Assembly (NCBI GenBank): GCA_016801845.1
Contig: CM028920.1
Coordinates: 8,035,501 to 8,099,500, forward strand
DNA from: Polydactylus sextarius
Taxonomy: Eukaryota; Chordata; Actinopteri; Polynemidae
Direction of reading: 5' to 3'
Length of the DNA stretch: 64,000 nucleotides
Under the pieces are notes generated by a model. It was not told the origin of the DNA, searched no databases, and saw only the letters and a program-made list of their open reading frames with translations. Shown piece by piece: positions 26,531 to 37,005 of the stretch. Numbering within the stretch: the stretch's first letter is position 1; each line of letters begins with the position of its first letter. Both the position numbers and the translations under genes were made by a program.

Positions 26531-29491
26531 CATGGAAGAATAAAGCTCTATTTCCACATTAGAAATGTTATAAAAAGGGAAAAAAGTGTGTGACAATAGC
26601 TGCAGATTACTGAGGATTTCACACAGCGTAACACAGTCACATGTTAGGGGCCATAAATGGACTTGTAATGCCACTATGTGATCCAGCCTGCTTCACCCTG
26701 TCTGACAGTGAGCTTATTATTGTTAAAAGGATCATACCTCCTTTGCTGCAATAAGCAATATATAAATATATACAAATTTAAGGTTGCATGACTGAGCCAA
26801 TGTAAGTATTAAATGAAATTAAAAACCTGAACTTGGCAAGTGTTTACAGTTCCTTTCATAAATATTTTTTTTTTTTTTTTTTTTTTGCGTGAATTCATGT
26901 GACAGAAAATAATCCTAATATTTGCAAAAGGCTTGACTCATTAATTTGAATAGTCGATTAAGAAGAGTCAGCGTAGCAGTTAATTAGAAAGCAGTGGTGA
27001 TAACCACCTGTTCAAACATACAGATGGGAAGTCTGTCTGCTTATCCCATGACTGCCTGCAAGTGCTGTATTATTACAGAGAGTCAAATGTGAACGAGGCT
27101 GAAACAGATGAAGATAGATGGATGTAATATTGCTCATCGCACTCATCAGTATTTGACTGAAGCACAAGTTTTTTATATATTTATTTTTTTTTGTACCTTG
27201 CATACATTATATGTAGCCTGATCTCGTGTGCGCACAACTGCAAAAAAAAAAAAAACACACACGCATGCAGACATAATTACCTGTCAAATGCAAGATGTGA
27301 CTTCCTGAGAGTAAATGAACTGATTAATATTCGTGCGGAGGCTAGTAGAGAGAGAGAGGAGGAGGAGGAGGGGAGGTTTAGCTGATTAGAAGTTAAGATA
27401 TTCACTGTCCCTATTGCTTCTTTTATTACAACACCACAATGACAAGACGGCAAATTACACACTGGAAGTGGCAAAACGCTAAGAACAGGAAAGGACGAGT
27501 GCTGCCTTACACCAATCATTGCCTTTTAAAATGTTTGATTTCTTTAAATTCTGCTTTACGCAGCCTTCTCATAAGGAAAGTAAAGTAGCATGATGCAGTT
27601 CAGGGTCATCAAAAGCCTCTCTAGGATGTGGGATAGTGAGCTAAAGGAGGGGAAAAAAACACACTCCCCTCTTTTTTTCTGCCTCTCTCTTCTCAGTTTC
27701 TAAAATCTCTCAACCCATTTCCTCCTGCCAGCTCTCACTTCCACTCTGAGGCTTTGTTGACATCTCCCTGGCCTGTGCCTCCCTCTGTGCTTATACTGAG
27801 TGGATGTCTGCTGCTGGTCGATGTTTTCTGGCTGGGCAGCCCCAGAGCCCTAATAAACGGGAGTCTAATGGCGCCCCTGTGCTGCTGAGAGCCCTCACAT
27901 TAAGATAATTAGGCAGAGAGAAGGTGCAGGAATGAGGCCCTGGAGAGGAGCAGGAGCTGCTACTGATGTTTTCCTAGAATCTGGGCCTTTGACTTAATGT
28001 TTTTTTGCCTTGTCACTGTAGCCCAATTTACTCCTCTACTTTATTCTTCATGGTTAAAAAACAAAGTAAGAGCTAGTGTTCCTCTAGGTTACTGAACCAG
28101 GGTGTTTGAAAATGGTGGGGAAGTGATGTAGGGAGTGATGATGAGGTATTCAAATGAGGAATATCACCTCAAACATGAGGTGTTATGAGGAAACAGAGCG
28201 ATGTCTGAGGGAAAGACAGAAACAGGAGAATTATTCTCAGTTTAAAGATCTAAAGTCTGATTACTTATGTCCTTCAGCTCCTGCCAAAACCTCAAACATC
28301 ACAGAATAACAGTATTTCTAAATGCAAATGGCTGAAAATGTGATTTGGTTCTACTAATGGTCATTTGACTGCGCGGTGTGGTTTAAACAGATAATTTAAT
28401 TTTTCTAGTGTGTTTTGTGAAAAAGACATTAAGTCTGAAAGGAAAGTAAGGTTTGAGTCCTGCTTGTTTTGATTGAGAGTTTCTGAATTATAGTGGTTAG
28501 ATGCTGCCATTCTTCAAGTAGTGAACTCTTTTTTGAACTCTGAATTGTTGTGATTTTTTCTGCAGTAGCCATCAAAGATATTTACATTCTGTAATTACTT
28601 CTCGGTAGTCTGGTTTTAAATAGGTATTAGCAGAGTTTTCTGTTCTTGCTTTGGACTCTGATCACCAATGAAAATGATGCACATTGAAGCATGAATGTAA
28701 TGGAGCATGATTTGCTGTCACTGATAATAATCTTAAAGTTTGCTGTTCACACTCTGCGTTGCTGCCAACACACGAGGGGGGCTTTTATTGTGAAAAGACA
28801 GTGAATCTATCACTGTGGTAATAACTATCTCTAGCCGTTGATGAGAAACATGTATATAGGACAAGGCAGCAGACAACTTTAACACTATAAATCTCCACAT
28901 TGTTGCCTGAAGTTGAATTTACTGTTAAGTGGAACACACTGCAGCCAAATTCATGGCAACATAAGAGACATTGTGTTTTAGTTCCTCTGAAGAGTGTGTA
29001 TGAAAGGTCCAATAAATAAGTTACTGGAGTGTCTGTGTATGCGACAAGCCTGGTTTCTTGTAAACAGGCGTTGTGAATGTGAGGATATCAAATTACAAAA
29101 AAAAATGGAAAAGACATTTTCCTCAATGTTTCAGATCAAAGAGGTATAGCTGTAGTTATAGCGAAGGCTGTGAGCCTGAAAGACAAACTCGGGGATGGAA
29201 CCTCGACTCCACCTGCTTTTCCTGCCCGTTTGAACGCGAGGACAGAAACTGAGTTTCAAACAGCAGCTGTAGCTGCGGTGACGCCTTGCAGATAACTACC
29301 TCCAGCTCTGTCATTTCCTCTTTCTTTCTTTCTTTTTTTTTTTCTCTACGGCCTTCTCCGTCGCACATAGGTTCACTAGCTCCTCTTTTCTGCTCTGACA
29401 CTCTGCAATCAGATGTGACACACTGAAGGCTCAGATGACAGCCGGGAAGACAAGGTCACACTCACCTACTTTTAACGAAGGATATGCACAG

Positions 29492-29667
<176 letters not shown>

Positions 29668-29848
29668 TCACAAGGCAGAGCTGGAGTATTTTGCAGACGG
29701 GGCCTTTTTCTTGTGCCTGTGCAATCTCAGAAGCAATTACCTATTAAAATTTCATCCTTCCCATCTCTGAATGTTTAGGAAAAGATTATAACTGCTGGAG
29801 AGGTAATTAAACTAGCAAATGATGAAGTGAGTTTTGAATACAAAGCCC

Positions 29849-29899
29849 TGTGTGTGTGCGTGCATGTGTGCATGCGTGTGTGTGTGTGTGTGTGTGTGT
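29849..29899. repeat. (TG)n microsatellite, interrupted
   Basis: TG dinucleotides with CG, CA and AT interruptions. Confidence 0.85.
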
Positions 29900-32056
29900 A
29901 GCGGTGTGTGCTTTGTCTTAATAAAACTAGTAATAGTAATAGTGTTTCCCACCTACAGCTCTACAACTCACTGATACATGGAATAACAATTACAGAACTA
30001 AAAAAGTGCAATATTGGTCTGAATGTAATGATTCACGATGATAACTGCTATTTTTTGATTAAATTTCACGTCTAAATTCTGTATTAGATTATACACAGAC
30101 GATCAGATTAATTGCTTCTTGTCAATCAGACTTAAAGATTCATATCTTTTAGTTTCTGGAAGGAAGGATCAAATGGGAATGGACGTTTAATTTCAAACTA
30201 GAGTAGTTTTGTAGTTTTGTTTTACTATCAAACATATGACGAATACAAATCCTCGTCCTTCGGAGCTTGTGTCATAGAGCTGTCATCAGTGTGGTTGTTG
30301 CCGTCGAGATCATTTGTACCGTTCGCCCTCCTCCCCCCTGATCTCACTTTCCCCTCTCTGTTCTCTCTCTTCTGGTCTTTTGTCTCTCTGGCTCTTTGAT
30401 GCCAAAAGCAAGCAAGAGAGAGAGTGAGACGCGGGATTTTTCTGCCTTTTAAGGATTCAAACAAAGTCTCAGGGTTTTCGAGATGACATGAAAGTCTGCC
30501 AACCGCGGCCCAGCTAGGGAATATGTTGGTATAGGTTGGCTGGCTCTGGTTCATGAAACAAACAGTGGGTCCATTTTTTAATAATATGCAGCAAGTCCTC
30601 CAACATAACAAACACAAACCTGCAGGCTTTTGTTTTACTAATTGATAGTGAACATCTCTCACTTCCGTGGCTCTGGCGGTAAATGATTATGAATGTGCAC
30701 AGCTGGGATGTTGCTGCTCTACACCTCTGTTCACAAATACTGAGAGGGAAGTGGATAAATGATGCAGCAGCGAGCGGTGGCCATCACTGATTCCTTTACA
30801 GACAATTGCACTGTGTGACTGACAGTCACACTAGTCCCAAAGGAATTCTCTCCCCCTTTTAAAAGCAGCACAGATCTGCCAGACCAGCTTCACTGATGCC
30901 ATTAATAGGGTAATCTGGCCATAAGCTATAATCAATATATAGTTTGCACTAAAAATAGATTCTCCAGCACAATCCAGTACTGTATTAGTGTATCCTCCTC
31001 CTTCATGTGCACTGGTGTGTGTCATTTTTAACCCCAGCACTTATCTTTACATTACAATTACCTCCTGTCTTCATTTTCCTTCTCTTCCCTCATCTGTCCT
31101 TTACATTTAAGGCGACACTCTAATGAAAAACCATCTTGACCTCTTCAGTCTACTTATCTTCTGTTAATCACTTTAAAAGAAGACTAACATGTCCATAACC
31201 TGCAAATCCATAGCTAATTTCTCTCCTTTTTCTTTCTCCCTGCCCCCCACTGTGACAGATCACCTCCCTTGCCAACCGGAATGAGAAGGTGGTGGTGCTG
31301 GGGCCCTGCAAACCAATCAGGTGGCTGTCGAGGAGGATCCCACCAGATCACGGAGGTTAATAACATTCCACATGATTACCCACAAGCCTGAGGATTAGAA
31401 AAGTTCAAGGGGAGCAGGTTCCATGTTGCAAATAATAATCACTATTTCACAGTAGTGTCCTACAGGTGACAGGCCACCGTCACTCTCTCATCTCTCCCAC
31501 AGCAAAGAGAGGAAGAAAAAGACTCCAACACCTGGTAAAAGTGATGTTTATCATCTTTTCATGATGCAACTTTTTTTTTTCTTTTGAGACTCTGCCACCC
31601 CCACCCCTCCCACTCCCTTTCTTTTATGAAAGCAACCTCTCTGTCCCCGTTGTCCATGAGCTGTGCTCTCATCGTGATGCTGATGGTGTGTGTGGGCGTC
31701 GTGCTTCACGCTGAACAGGGTTATGTCACCTTGTCGTTTTCCAGGGAAGCTGATGTAGGATTACATATTTATCTCATTCTCACAAATAGTAGTAGTTATT
31801 CAGCCCCCACCACCACTACCATCATCACTACTGTTTCCTTACATGAAAACTTCCTCACATAACATCATCATGCCAGAGTTTCTAGCCACATCTTTTGATG
31901 GTTTTCCGAACATAAACTGTGAACCGGAGAGAAAATTAATCATTAAAGGTCACGAATATCATAAATATAACATTTTGATTTTATGTTTAGAAAGTTTACA
32001 CTTTCCAAGCCACAAAACAATTGGTAAATCTTCTCACTTTTCATAAAAACTCAAAC

Positions 32057-32059
<3 letters not shown>

Positions 32060-32090
<31 letters not shown>
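32060..32090. repeat. (AT)n microsatellite
   Basis: About 15 AT units in shisa9 intron 2. Confidence 0.9.
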
Positions 32091-32092
<2 letters not shown>

Positions 32093-32370
32093 CTGTGTAC
32101 CAAAGTGATGAAATGCACTCAAAAAAGAGGCCAAGATGTAGTCTGTTTTATGTGAAGGGATTTCAGCTACAGTCAGGTGGAATTGGAATAGGTGCCATTC
32201 ATGTAAAAGCTTGATAGTAAAAAACCTCATGGAATGAAGGAAGAAGCAGCCCTGTAAGGAGACAAATGGAGCACGGTCTCTCTGTGCCTCCGACACACTA
32301 AGCACGGAGGAATTAATCTTAGATCTGCTTTTTGTTTTGGCTCAAGAAAACTCCAAACACTGTGTGCTCG

Positions 32371-32440
32371 TGCATGTGCATGTGCATGTGCATGTGCATG
32401 TGCATGTGCATGTGCATGTGCGTGTGCATGTGCGTGTGAG
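32371..32440. repeat. (TGCATG)n hexanucleotide array
   Basis: About ten TGCATG units, then a drift to TGCGTG and TGTGTG. It is alternating purine-pyrimidine throughout. TGCATG is also the core recognition word of RBFOX splicing factors on the plus strand. Its reverse complement CATGCA is what the shisa9 transcript would carry. Confidence 0.9.
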
Positions 32441-32628
32441 TGTGTGAGAGAGAATGTTCTGTGTGTTGGCCTTTACATATTTGAGCGTGTGTGTTTTTGT
32501 TCATCTGTTTGATCTTGGGTGTTAAAACACAAAGAAGCTTGGTACTGTAGCAGCCCACGGGACGCAACAGAAATAGATGGCATTCATAGGCTCTGTATTC
32601 TACCCTCACCACCACCACCCTTCAAACT

Positions 32629-32629
<1 letters not shown>

Positions 32630-32672
<43 letters not shown>

Positions 32673-32678
32673 CCACTA

Positions 32679-32712
<34 letters not shown>
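32630..32712. repeat. (CA)n and (CT)n microsatellites
   Basis: CA at 32630-32670, a 15-bp spacer, then CT to 32712. The shisa9 transcript (minus strand) would carry TG and AG tracts. Confidence 0.95.
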
Positions 32713-33120
32713 TATATCATGTGGGCACAAACCAAAATAAAACAGCGAATAACGGCTGGATTTGAAAAGGTACAGGCACATATTCTCTTTGGAGCACGTT
32801 ATGAAATGGATGGATATCTGGCCACTGCGAGATAAAACAAAAACCAGACACTGTCATTTCAAACAAAATAGAAAAGGGCCTACAGGGATGTGTGTGTGAG
32901 CGAGCGAGTGTGTATGTGCGTGTGTGTGCGCTCTCTCTTCACAAATATAAGTCTTCGAGGATTTTCTGACCACACACACCAGTCACTAGATATGAGTTTT
33001 ATGAGTCCAGCTGAGATGACTGACACCTTAACATCCCCCAAACGCCTCTTTACACCAACCTGAATGAATTCAAATGTCTCATAAATATAAACAGAGTTGT
33101 TTTTTGTTAGTTTGTTTTTT

Positions 33121-33121
33121 G

Positions 33122-33178
<57 letters not shown>
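33121..33178. repeat. (CT)n(CA)n microsatellite
   Basis: CT at 33122-33142, directly followed by CA to 33178. Confidence 0.95.
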
Positions 33179-33180
<2 letters not shown>

Positions 33181-33289
33181 ATATGCTGCTCCAAGTTATA
33201 CAAACAGTTCATAACAGCCAGTAATGAGGTGTTCAAAAAACTCCCAGAACATTAAATAACAATGAAGGTGAATACTATTACGTCATTGA

Positions 33290-33486
33290 GCACACAGCAC
33301 ACCATGCACACAACGAAATTACCCTCTGCTTTTAACCCATCACCTAAGTGAGCAGGGGGCAGGCTGGGCGGCGCCCGGGGATGCGTGTGTGGGGATGGTA
33401 CCTTGCTCAGTGGGACCTGGTAGCTTCGAACGTAGGACCTTCCGGACCTAAGTCCGGTCCCTTAGCCACCAGGCCACCACTGCCCC
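33290..33486 (-). mobile_element. tRNA-derived SINE-like element, minus strand
   Basis: On the minus strand the head GGGGCAGTGGTGGCCTGG starts at 33486. An A-box-like TGGTGGCTAAGG and a B-box-like ACGTTCGAAGC follow, then a body with CCCGGGCGCC and a tail near 33290. The plus-strand version (CCCTCTGC TTTTAACCCATC ... GCCACCACTGCCCC) resembles a widespread teleost short repeat. Its head ends 35 bp from exon 2 of shisa9, beside the splice donor, in sense orientation to the gene. Tail and target duplication are unclear. Confidence 0.65.
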
Positions 33487-33520
33487 AATAATAATGATAA
33501 TTTAAAAAAAAAAAACTTAC

Positions 33521-33624
33521 GCAGGTTTGCGGCCCTGGAAACATAGTGCTGCGAATGCATCCCTAGGGCCTCCTCCCCTCGATACTGCTCACCTGCACCG
33601 CCCTGCAGCACGTTGGCGACGGCC
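33521..33624 (-). CDS. shisa9: Shisa9 exon 2, juxtamembrane cytoplasmic segment
   Basis: This 104-bp exon is bounded by acceptor TCTGTCTGACAG (ending at 33625) and donor GTAAGT (from 33520). Its first G completes the AGG Arg codon begun in exon 1, and its last C starts a CAG Gln codon completed by exon 3. It encodes AVANVLQGGAGEQYRGEE, then ALGMHSQHYVSRAANL. The opening aligns with the ALADV block that follows the membrane-proximal REHMSR of mammalian SHISA9. The middle diverges, as is usual for this tail. In-frame splices on both sides and the position after exon 1 support it as real despite its short length. Confidence 0.88.
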
Positions 33625-34338
33625 CTGTCAGACAGAGAGAGGAGAGGCAATGACGGGTGAGGGGTGCAGACATGAGGAACTGTGCGTAACATGGATAATT
33701 TAATTATTTGCGTGGCCTTGCACTGCTGCACAGCCTCTTTTTTTATGAAGGTGTAAGGAAGGTGCAGCTGAAAGGGACAACAAAAAGTAATCCCCTAATA
33801 AATGGAAATAAACAATGAGATTTGGATGCATTTATGATGCTTTTGCTGGAGTCGTTGCACACGCTCTCTCTATTAAGGTGTAATGTAAAAGCATGTTTTT
33901 GTCCAATGATCTTAAATCAGACAGTGGAGCAGAATGCCGCCTTACTCTACAGTGAAAGGAGCCGCCCCCGCCTGACGAGAGTAGCTCACGCAATGTTATA
34001 TCACAATGGATAGACAGACTGGAGTGAGAGGGAGAGTGAGATATCCACTCCTGTTCATACAGGGCTTCAGCATAGTTCTGGTTGCCCAGAAACAACGGTC
34101 TGGCTGTGGAATATAATGATGATTTTATGATGATATAATAACATCTTTATTCTCATGATATACTTATGTTGATGTGCACAGAGGCAGATGGAGAAAAAAG
34201 GGGCATGTTGCGTTGCGCGCTCCGGATGCGCTGCGTGCGTAGGCTACTACTGTTGGTCTCTTTGTAAACAAGCGCACTGATAAACAGAGGGAGAGAGTGT
34301 ATGAAACAGAGGGAAAATAGGAGAGACGAGAGACCCAC
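33625..34338 (-). other. shisa9 intron 1 (714 bp)
   Basis: It runs from donor GTGGGT at 34338 to the acceptor at 33625. It is unique sequence with no repeat or open frame that I can assign. Confidence 0.85.
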
Positions 34339-34853
34339 CTGGCCACGTTTTCTCTCTGGGGCCGGTGCGCTTTTTCCAGCCCCAGTTTGGTGAAAATCCC
34401 CACAAGAGCCATAATGGCCACTACTCCACATATGATGTAAACAATTAAGTTCGTCTTGTCTTTGGTGCTGGCGTGCAGCTTGTTCTTTTTGTTGTACGGT
34501 GTCTGTCCGCTCTTCATCCACAACGGAGTGTCATAATTTTTACAGGTGCTCTGGTCCAGACGCGAGTGTTTGAAGGAGCAGCAGAAGCGGAAGCCACAGG
34601 TGCCGCAGCAGTACAGATAATTGCCAGTTTTACAGACGAACGGCGGGTCCCACTGGCCCATCACATCGAAGTAACCCCGACATTTGTCCTCCGTGTGTGG
34701 GGTCTCCTCGGACACGGTCTCTTCTTCCCTGGAGCCGTTGGAGGTGGCGATCATTACGAATCCACCGAGCAGTCCCGGCTCCCCGTCAGCCTTGCACACC
34801 AGTGCCATAAGTTTGAGCAACAAGAAACCGTAGAGAAAGTATTTCCCTCTCAT
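34339..34853 (-). CDS. shisa9: Shisa9 (CKAMP44-like) exon 1: signal peptide, Shisa domain, TM
   Basis: Encodes residues 1-171 plus two bases of Arg172. The start ATG at 34853 has A at -3. The in-frame triplet at 34880 is GTG, so 34853 is the first usable start. Residues 1-23 (MRGKYFLYGFLLLKLMALVC...) are a signal peptide. N39-G-S is a glycosylation sequon. The Shisa cysteine-rich domain runs from C58-RGYFDVMGQWDPPF through YLYCCGTCGFRFCC to C104. TNLIVYIICGVVAIMALVGI (134-153) is the single membrane segment. FTKLGLEKAHRPQREN then starts the cytoplasmic tail. The RGYFDVMGQWDPPF and KDKTNLIVYIICGVVA blocks match SHISA9 as I recall it, more closely than SHISA6, 7 or 8. In mammals the protein modulates AMPA-receptor desensitisation at the synapse; that role is inferred here from family membership. 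Confidence 0.95.
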
Positions 34854-35460
34854 TGTGTTTTCTCGTCCCTTGAACTTCACGCGGAAACGACAGGACTTGG
34901 AAAGAGCGGAAAATGCGCGTGGTCATGATATGATGAAAAGTCCAGCAAGATACATCCAAATAACAACGCACCGTCATCTGCGCTGATGAACATCTTTGCT
35001 AACATATCATCATAAAAAGCCTCCAAAAACAAACAAAACACAAAGAATAAAAACAAATCTCCGCAGAATGAACTTGAAATCTAAACTAAATCTAACTAAC
35101 TGCTCTCCAAAGCGCGCTCTCTGTTGTTTTTCCTGCTACTGCTGTTGCGCATCTATACGTCTTGCCCACAACGACAGTTTTTCAGGCTCGGATTTCGCGT
35201 TTTCAGCAACTCCACTGTGTATTTTTTTTCTCTCTCTCTCCACACACATCCAACCGGTGCGCTCTTACGCACAAGAGCGAGCAGAGACACAAGCCGCACC
35301 GAGGATGAGAGCGCACTGAGCGAGTGGAAGAGCCAGAGTAGAGGGTGGGAGAGTCTAGTGCGCAAGAAGGAGAGGAGGAGGAAAACGTAAGAGAGAGAGA
35401 GAGACAGAGAGAGAGAGAGGGAGAAAGAGAGAGAGAGGAAGGGAGGGAGAGCGCCTTTAT
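34854..35460 (-). promoter_or_regulatory. Putative shisa9 5' UTR and promoter region
   Basis: The sequence upstream of the shisa9 start on the minus strand is richer in CpG than the surrounding DNA (about 35100-35350). It also has a GA-rich tract at about 35361-35452, which reads CT-rich in the direction of the gene. No clear TATA box is fixed at a sensible distance, and the transcription start cannot be placed by eye. The call rests on position and composition. Confidence 0.45.
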
Positions 35461-36272
35461 TGTGAAATATTGCAAGAAAAGCCCCGGAACACGCACACTT
35501 TTGTTTTGCCGTCGAGGAAAGGCGTGGGATACCCCCACTCTTTACGCATTTTCAGTCGTAGGTTGCAGTTGTTTTAGATCACAAATAACACAATGTGTTA
35601 CATTTTATGCAAATGTGTCCACAAGAGACCACGTCTTTGGACTATTCTTATCCAGATCCAATCCTTTTAGTTCATCCAAAACTAAGTCACACCAAAAATT
35701 CAATATATAGTCATTTTTAACACGTAAAAGTGAAGAAACTCCAATTAGAAAATTATTCTCCCTTTACAATTAATACTTTTAGTAAACGCAACAAGTAGAC
35801 TGGATAGATTCAATATTTCTATTCAGCTGGTATCTCAAATTGTTCAAGTGCATTTTTGTCTAAAAATGATGTGAGAAACTACACAAATACTTAAATAAAT
35901 TATATACATACAGCTATAAGTGGTCTGTGTTGATTGATGTTGTGGTTAAAAGGAAAACCTTTATAGGAAATATACTATGAAAAAGAATAAACGATTCATC
36001 CTCATTGAAATAAAAATCTATTAAACGGCCCCTCTCTGTCTGGTGGATGATGGTGGTGGATTTGGATGCGACCTCTGTCCATGGTGCTGAAAGTTTTCCA
36101 GCCTCTGTCCATGGTGCTTTATTTTCAGGTGAGAATCACATCCTTTACGGAATGTAACGTAATTTCCAAGTTATATATATATATATATATACATAAAATG
36201 AGAAAATGGGTTAATAATAATAATAATTAGAAAAGAAATAAAGAAAAATATTTAGAAAAATGTTTGTGTATA

Positions 36273-36274
<2 letters not shown>
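35461..36274. other. Intergenic spacer between shisa9 and cpped1
   Basis: AT-rich, non-coding. It holds two direct copies of CCTCTGTCCATGGTGCT at 36072-36088 and 36102-36118, and a short (AT)n at about 36173-36191. No gene or recognisable element was found. Confidence 0.7.

Positions 36275-36362
<88 letters not shown>
36275..36362. repeat. (CA)n(TA)n microsatellite
   Basis: CA to about 36316 followed by TA to about 36362, in the divergent intergenic region. Confidence 0.95.
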
Positions 36363-36363
<1 letters not shown>

Positions 36364-36394
36364 TTATATATAAAGTGCTCTTTATGTAAGTGCT

Positions 36395-36680
36395 CTTGTG
36401 TATGTGTGTACCTGGTTTTCCCTACATTGTGAGGACTTAAACCTGTTTACCACTCACATTGTGGGGACCTGTCTCCCTTGTGGGGACAAAAAGCTGGTCC
36501 CCATAATGTAAAAAAACAAAAATTAAGGTGAAGACATGACTTTGGATGGGTTAAGGTTAGGGTCAGGTTTAGATACAGGTTAGACAAGTGGTACCAACAA
36601 ATGGGATCTCTAGGTTTTCCAGGAAAGTCTCCAAAAAATGAATGGAAGTCAATGAAATGTCCCCACAAGGCATGAAAACA
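36395..36680. repeat. Dispersed teleost repeat with GTGGGGAC motifs
   Basis: It contains ATTGTGAGGAC, ATTGTGGGGACC, CTTGTGGGGAC, GGTCCCCATAATG and TGTCCCCACAAGG, plus GGTTAAGGTTAGGGT, and merges into a TG microsatellite. This pattern of repeated and inverted GTGGGGAC/GTCCCC words beside TG arrays is common in fish genomes. I cannot name its transposon family. Confidence 0.6.
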
Positions 36681-36693
36681 CGTGTGTATATGT

Positions 36694-36745
<52 letters not shown>
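36681..36745. repeat. (TG)n microsatellite
   Basis: TG dinucleotides ending about 196 bp before the cpped1 start codon, hence within or next to its promoter. Confidence 0.95.
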
Positions 36746-36746
<1 letters not shown>

Positions 36747-36941
36747 GCGCTGGGGGCCGCTGCAGCCACAGCTCACATATCCACTGCCAGGCTGTGCAGT
36801 CGATCACAGATCACCCGTCAGAGTTAGCTAGCAGCGGTAGAAGAGCCGCGGACACTCAACTCTAAACAAACCCCTGTCCCGGACAACGGTCACTGACAGG
36901 CTTGTTTACTCTGACAGCCCCCGTTAAACCAGACGGATCTT
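36746..36941 (+). promoter_or_regulatory. Putative cpped1 core promoter and 5' UTR
   Basis: This is a GC- and CpG-richer interval (GGGGGCCGCTGCAGCC, GAAGAGCCGCGGACACTC, CCCGGACAACGG) between the TG repeat and the start codon, in an otherwise AT-rich locus. No TATA box was seen. CpG enrichment continues across exon 1 to about 37075. The exact transcription start is not visible. Confidence 0.5.
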
Positions 36942-37005
36942 ATGGCTGAGAGTGAGGATATATTTCTCAGGGCAAAACATCGGACGTTCAGCGGACTGAC
37001 TGAAG
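36942..37005 (+). CDS. cpped1: CPPED1 exon 1 (N-terminus)
   Basis: Starts at ATG 36942 (G at +4) and encodes MAESEDIFLRAKHRTFSGLTE plus the first base of an Asp codon. Donor is GAAG|GTAGCC. The length and an FxRAxxRT-type pattern resemble the human N-terminus (VFHRARGRTLAAF). The phase-1 end joins exon 2 exactly to give GLTE-DAEHEWKGPF. This short exon would be doubtful alone; the in-frame join, the CpG-rich setting and the family match support it. Confidence 0.82.

Noticed and set aside
34164..34338. Extension of the shisa9 exon 1 frame past the donor
   Set aside because: Similarity to Shisa9 ends at the GTGGGT donor at 34338, and exon 2 joins in frame. The read-through peptide has no family match.
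34473..34928. 151-codon plus-strand open frame opposite shisa9 exon 1
   Set aside because: Shadow of the well-supported minus-strand exon.
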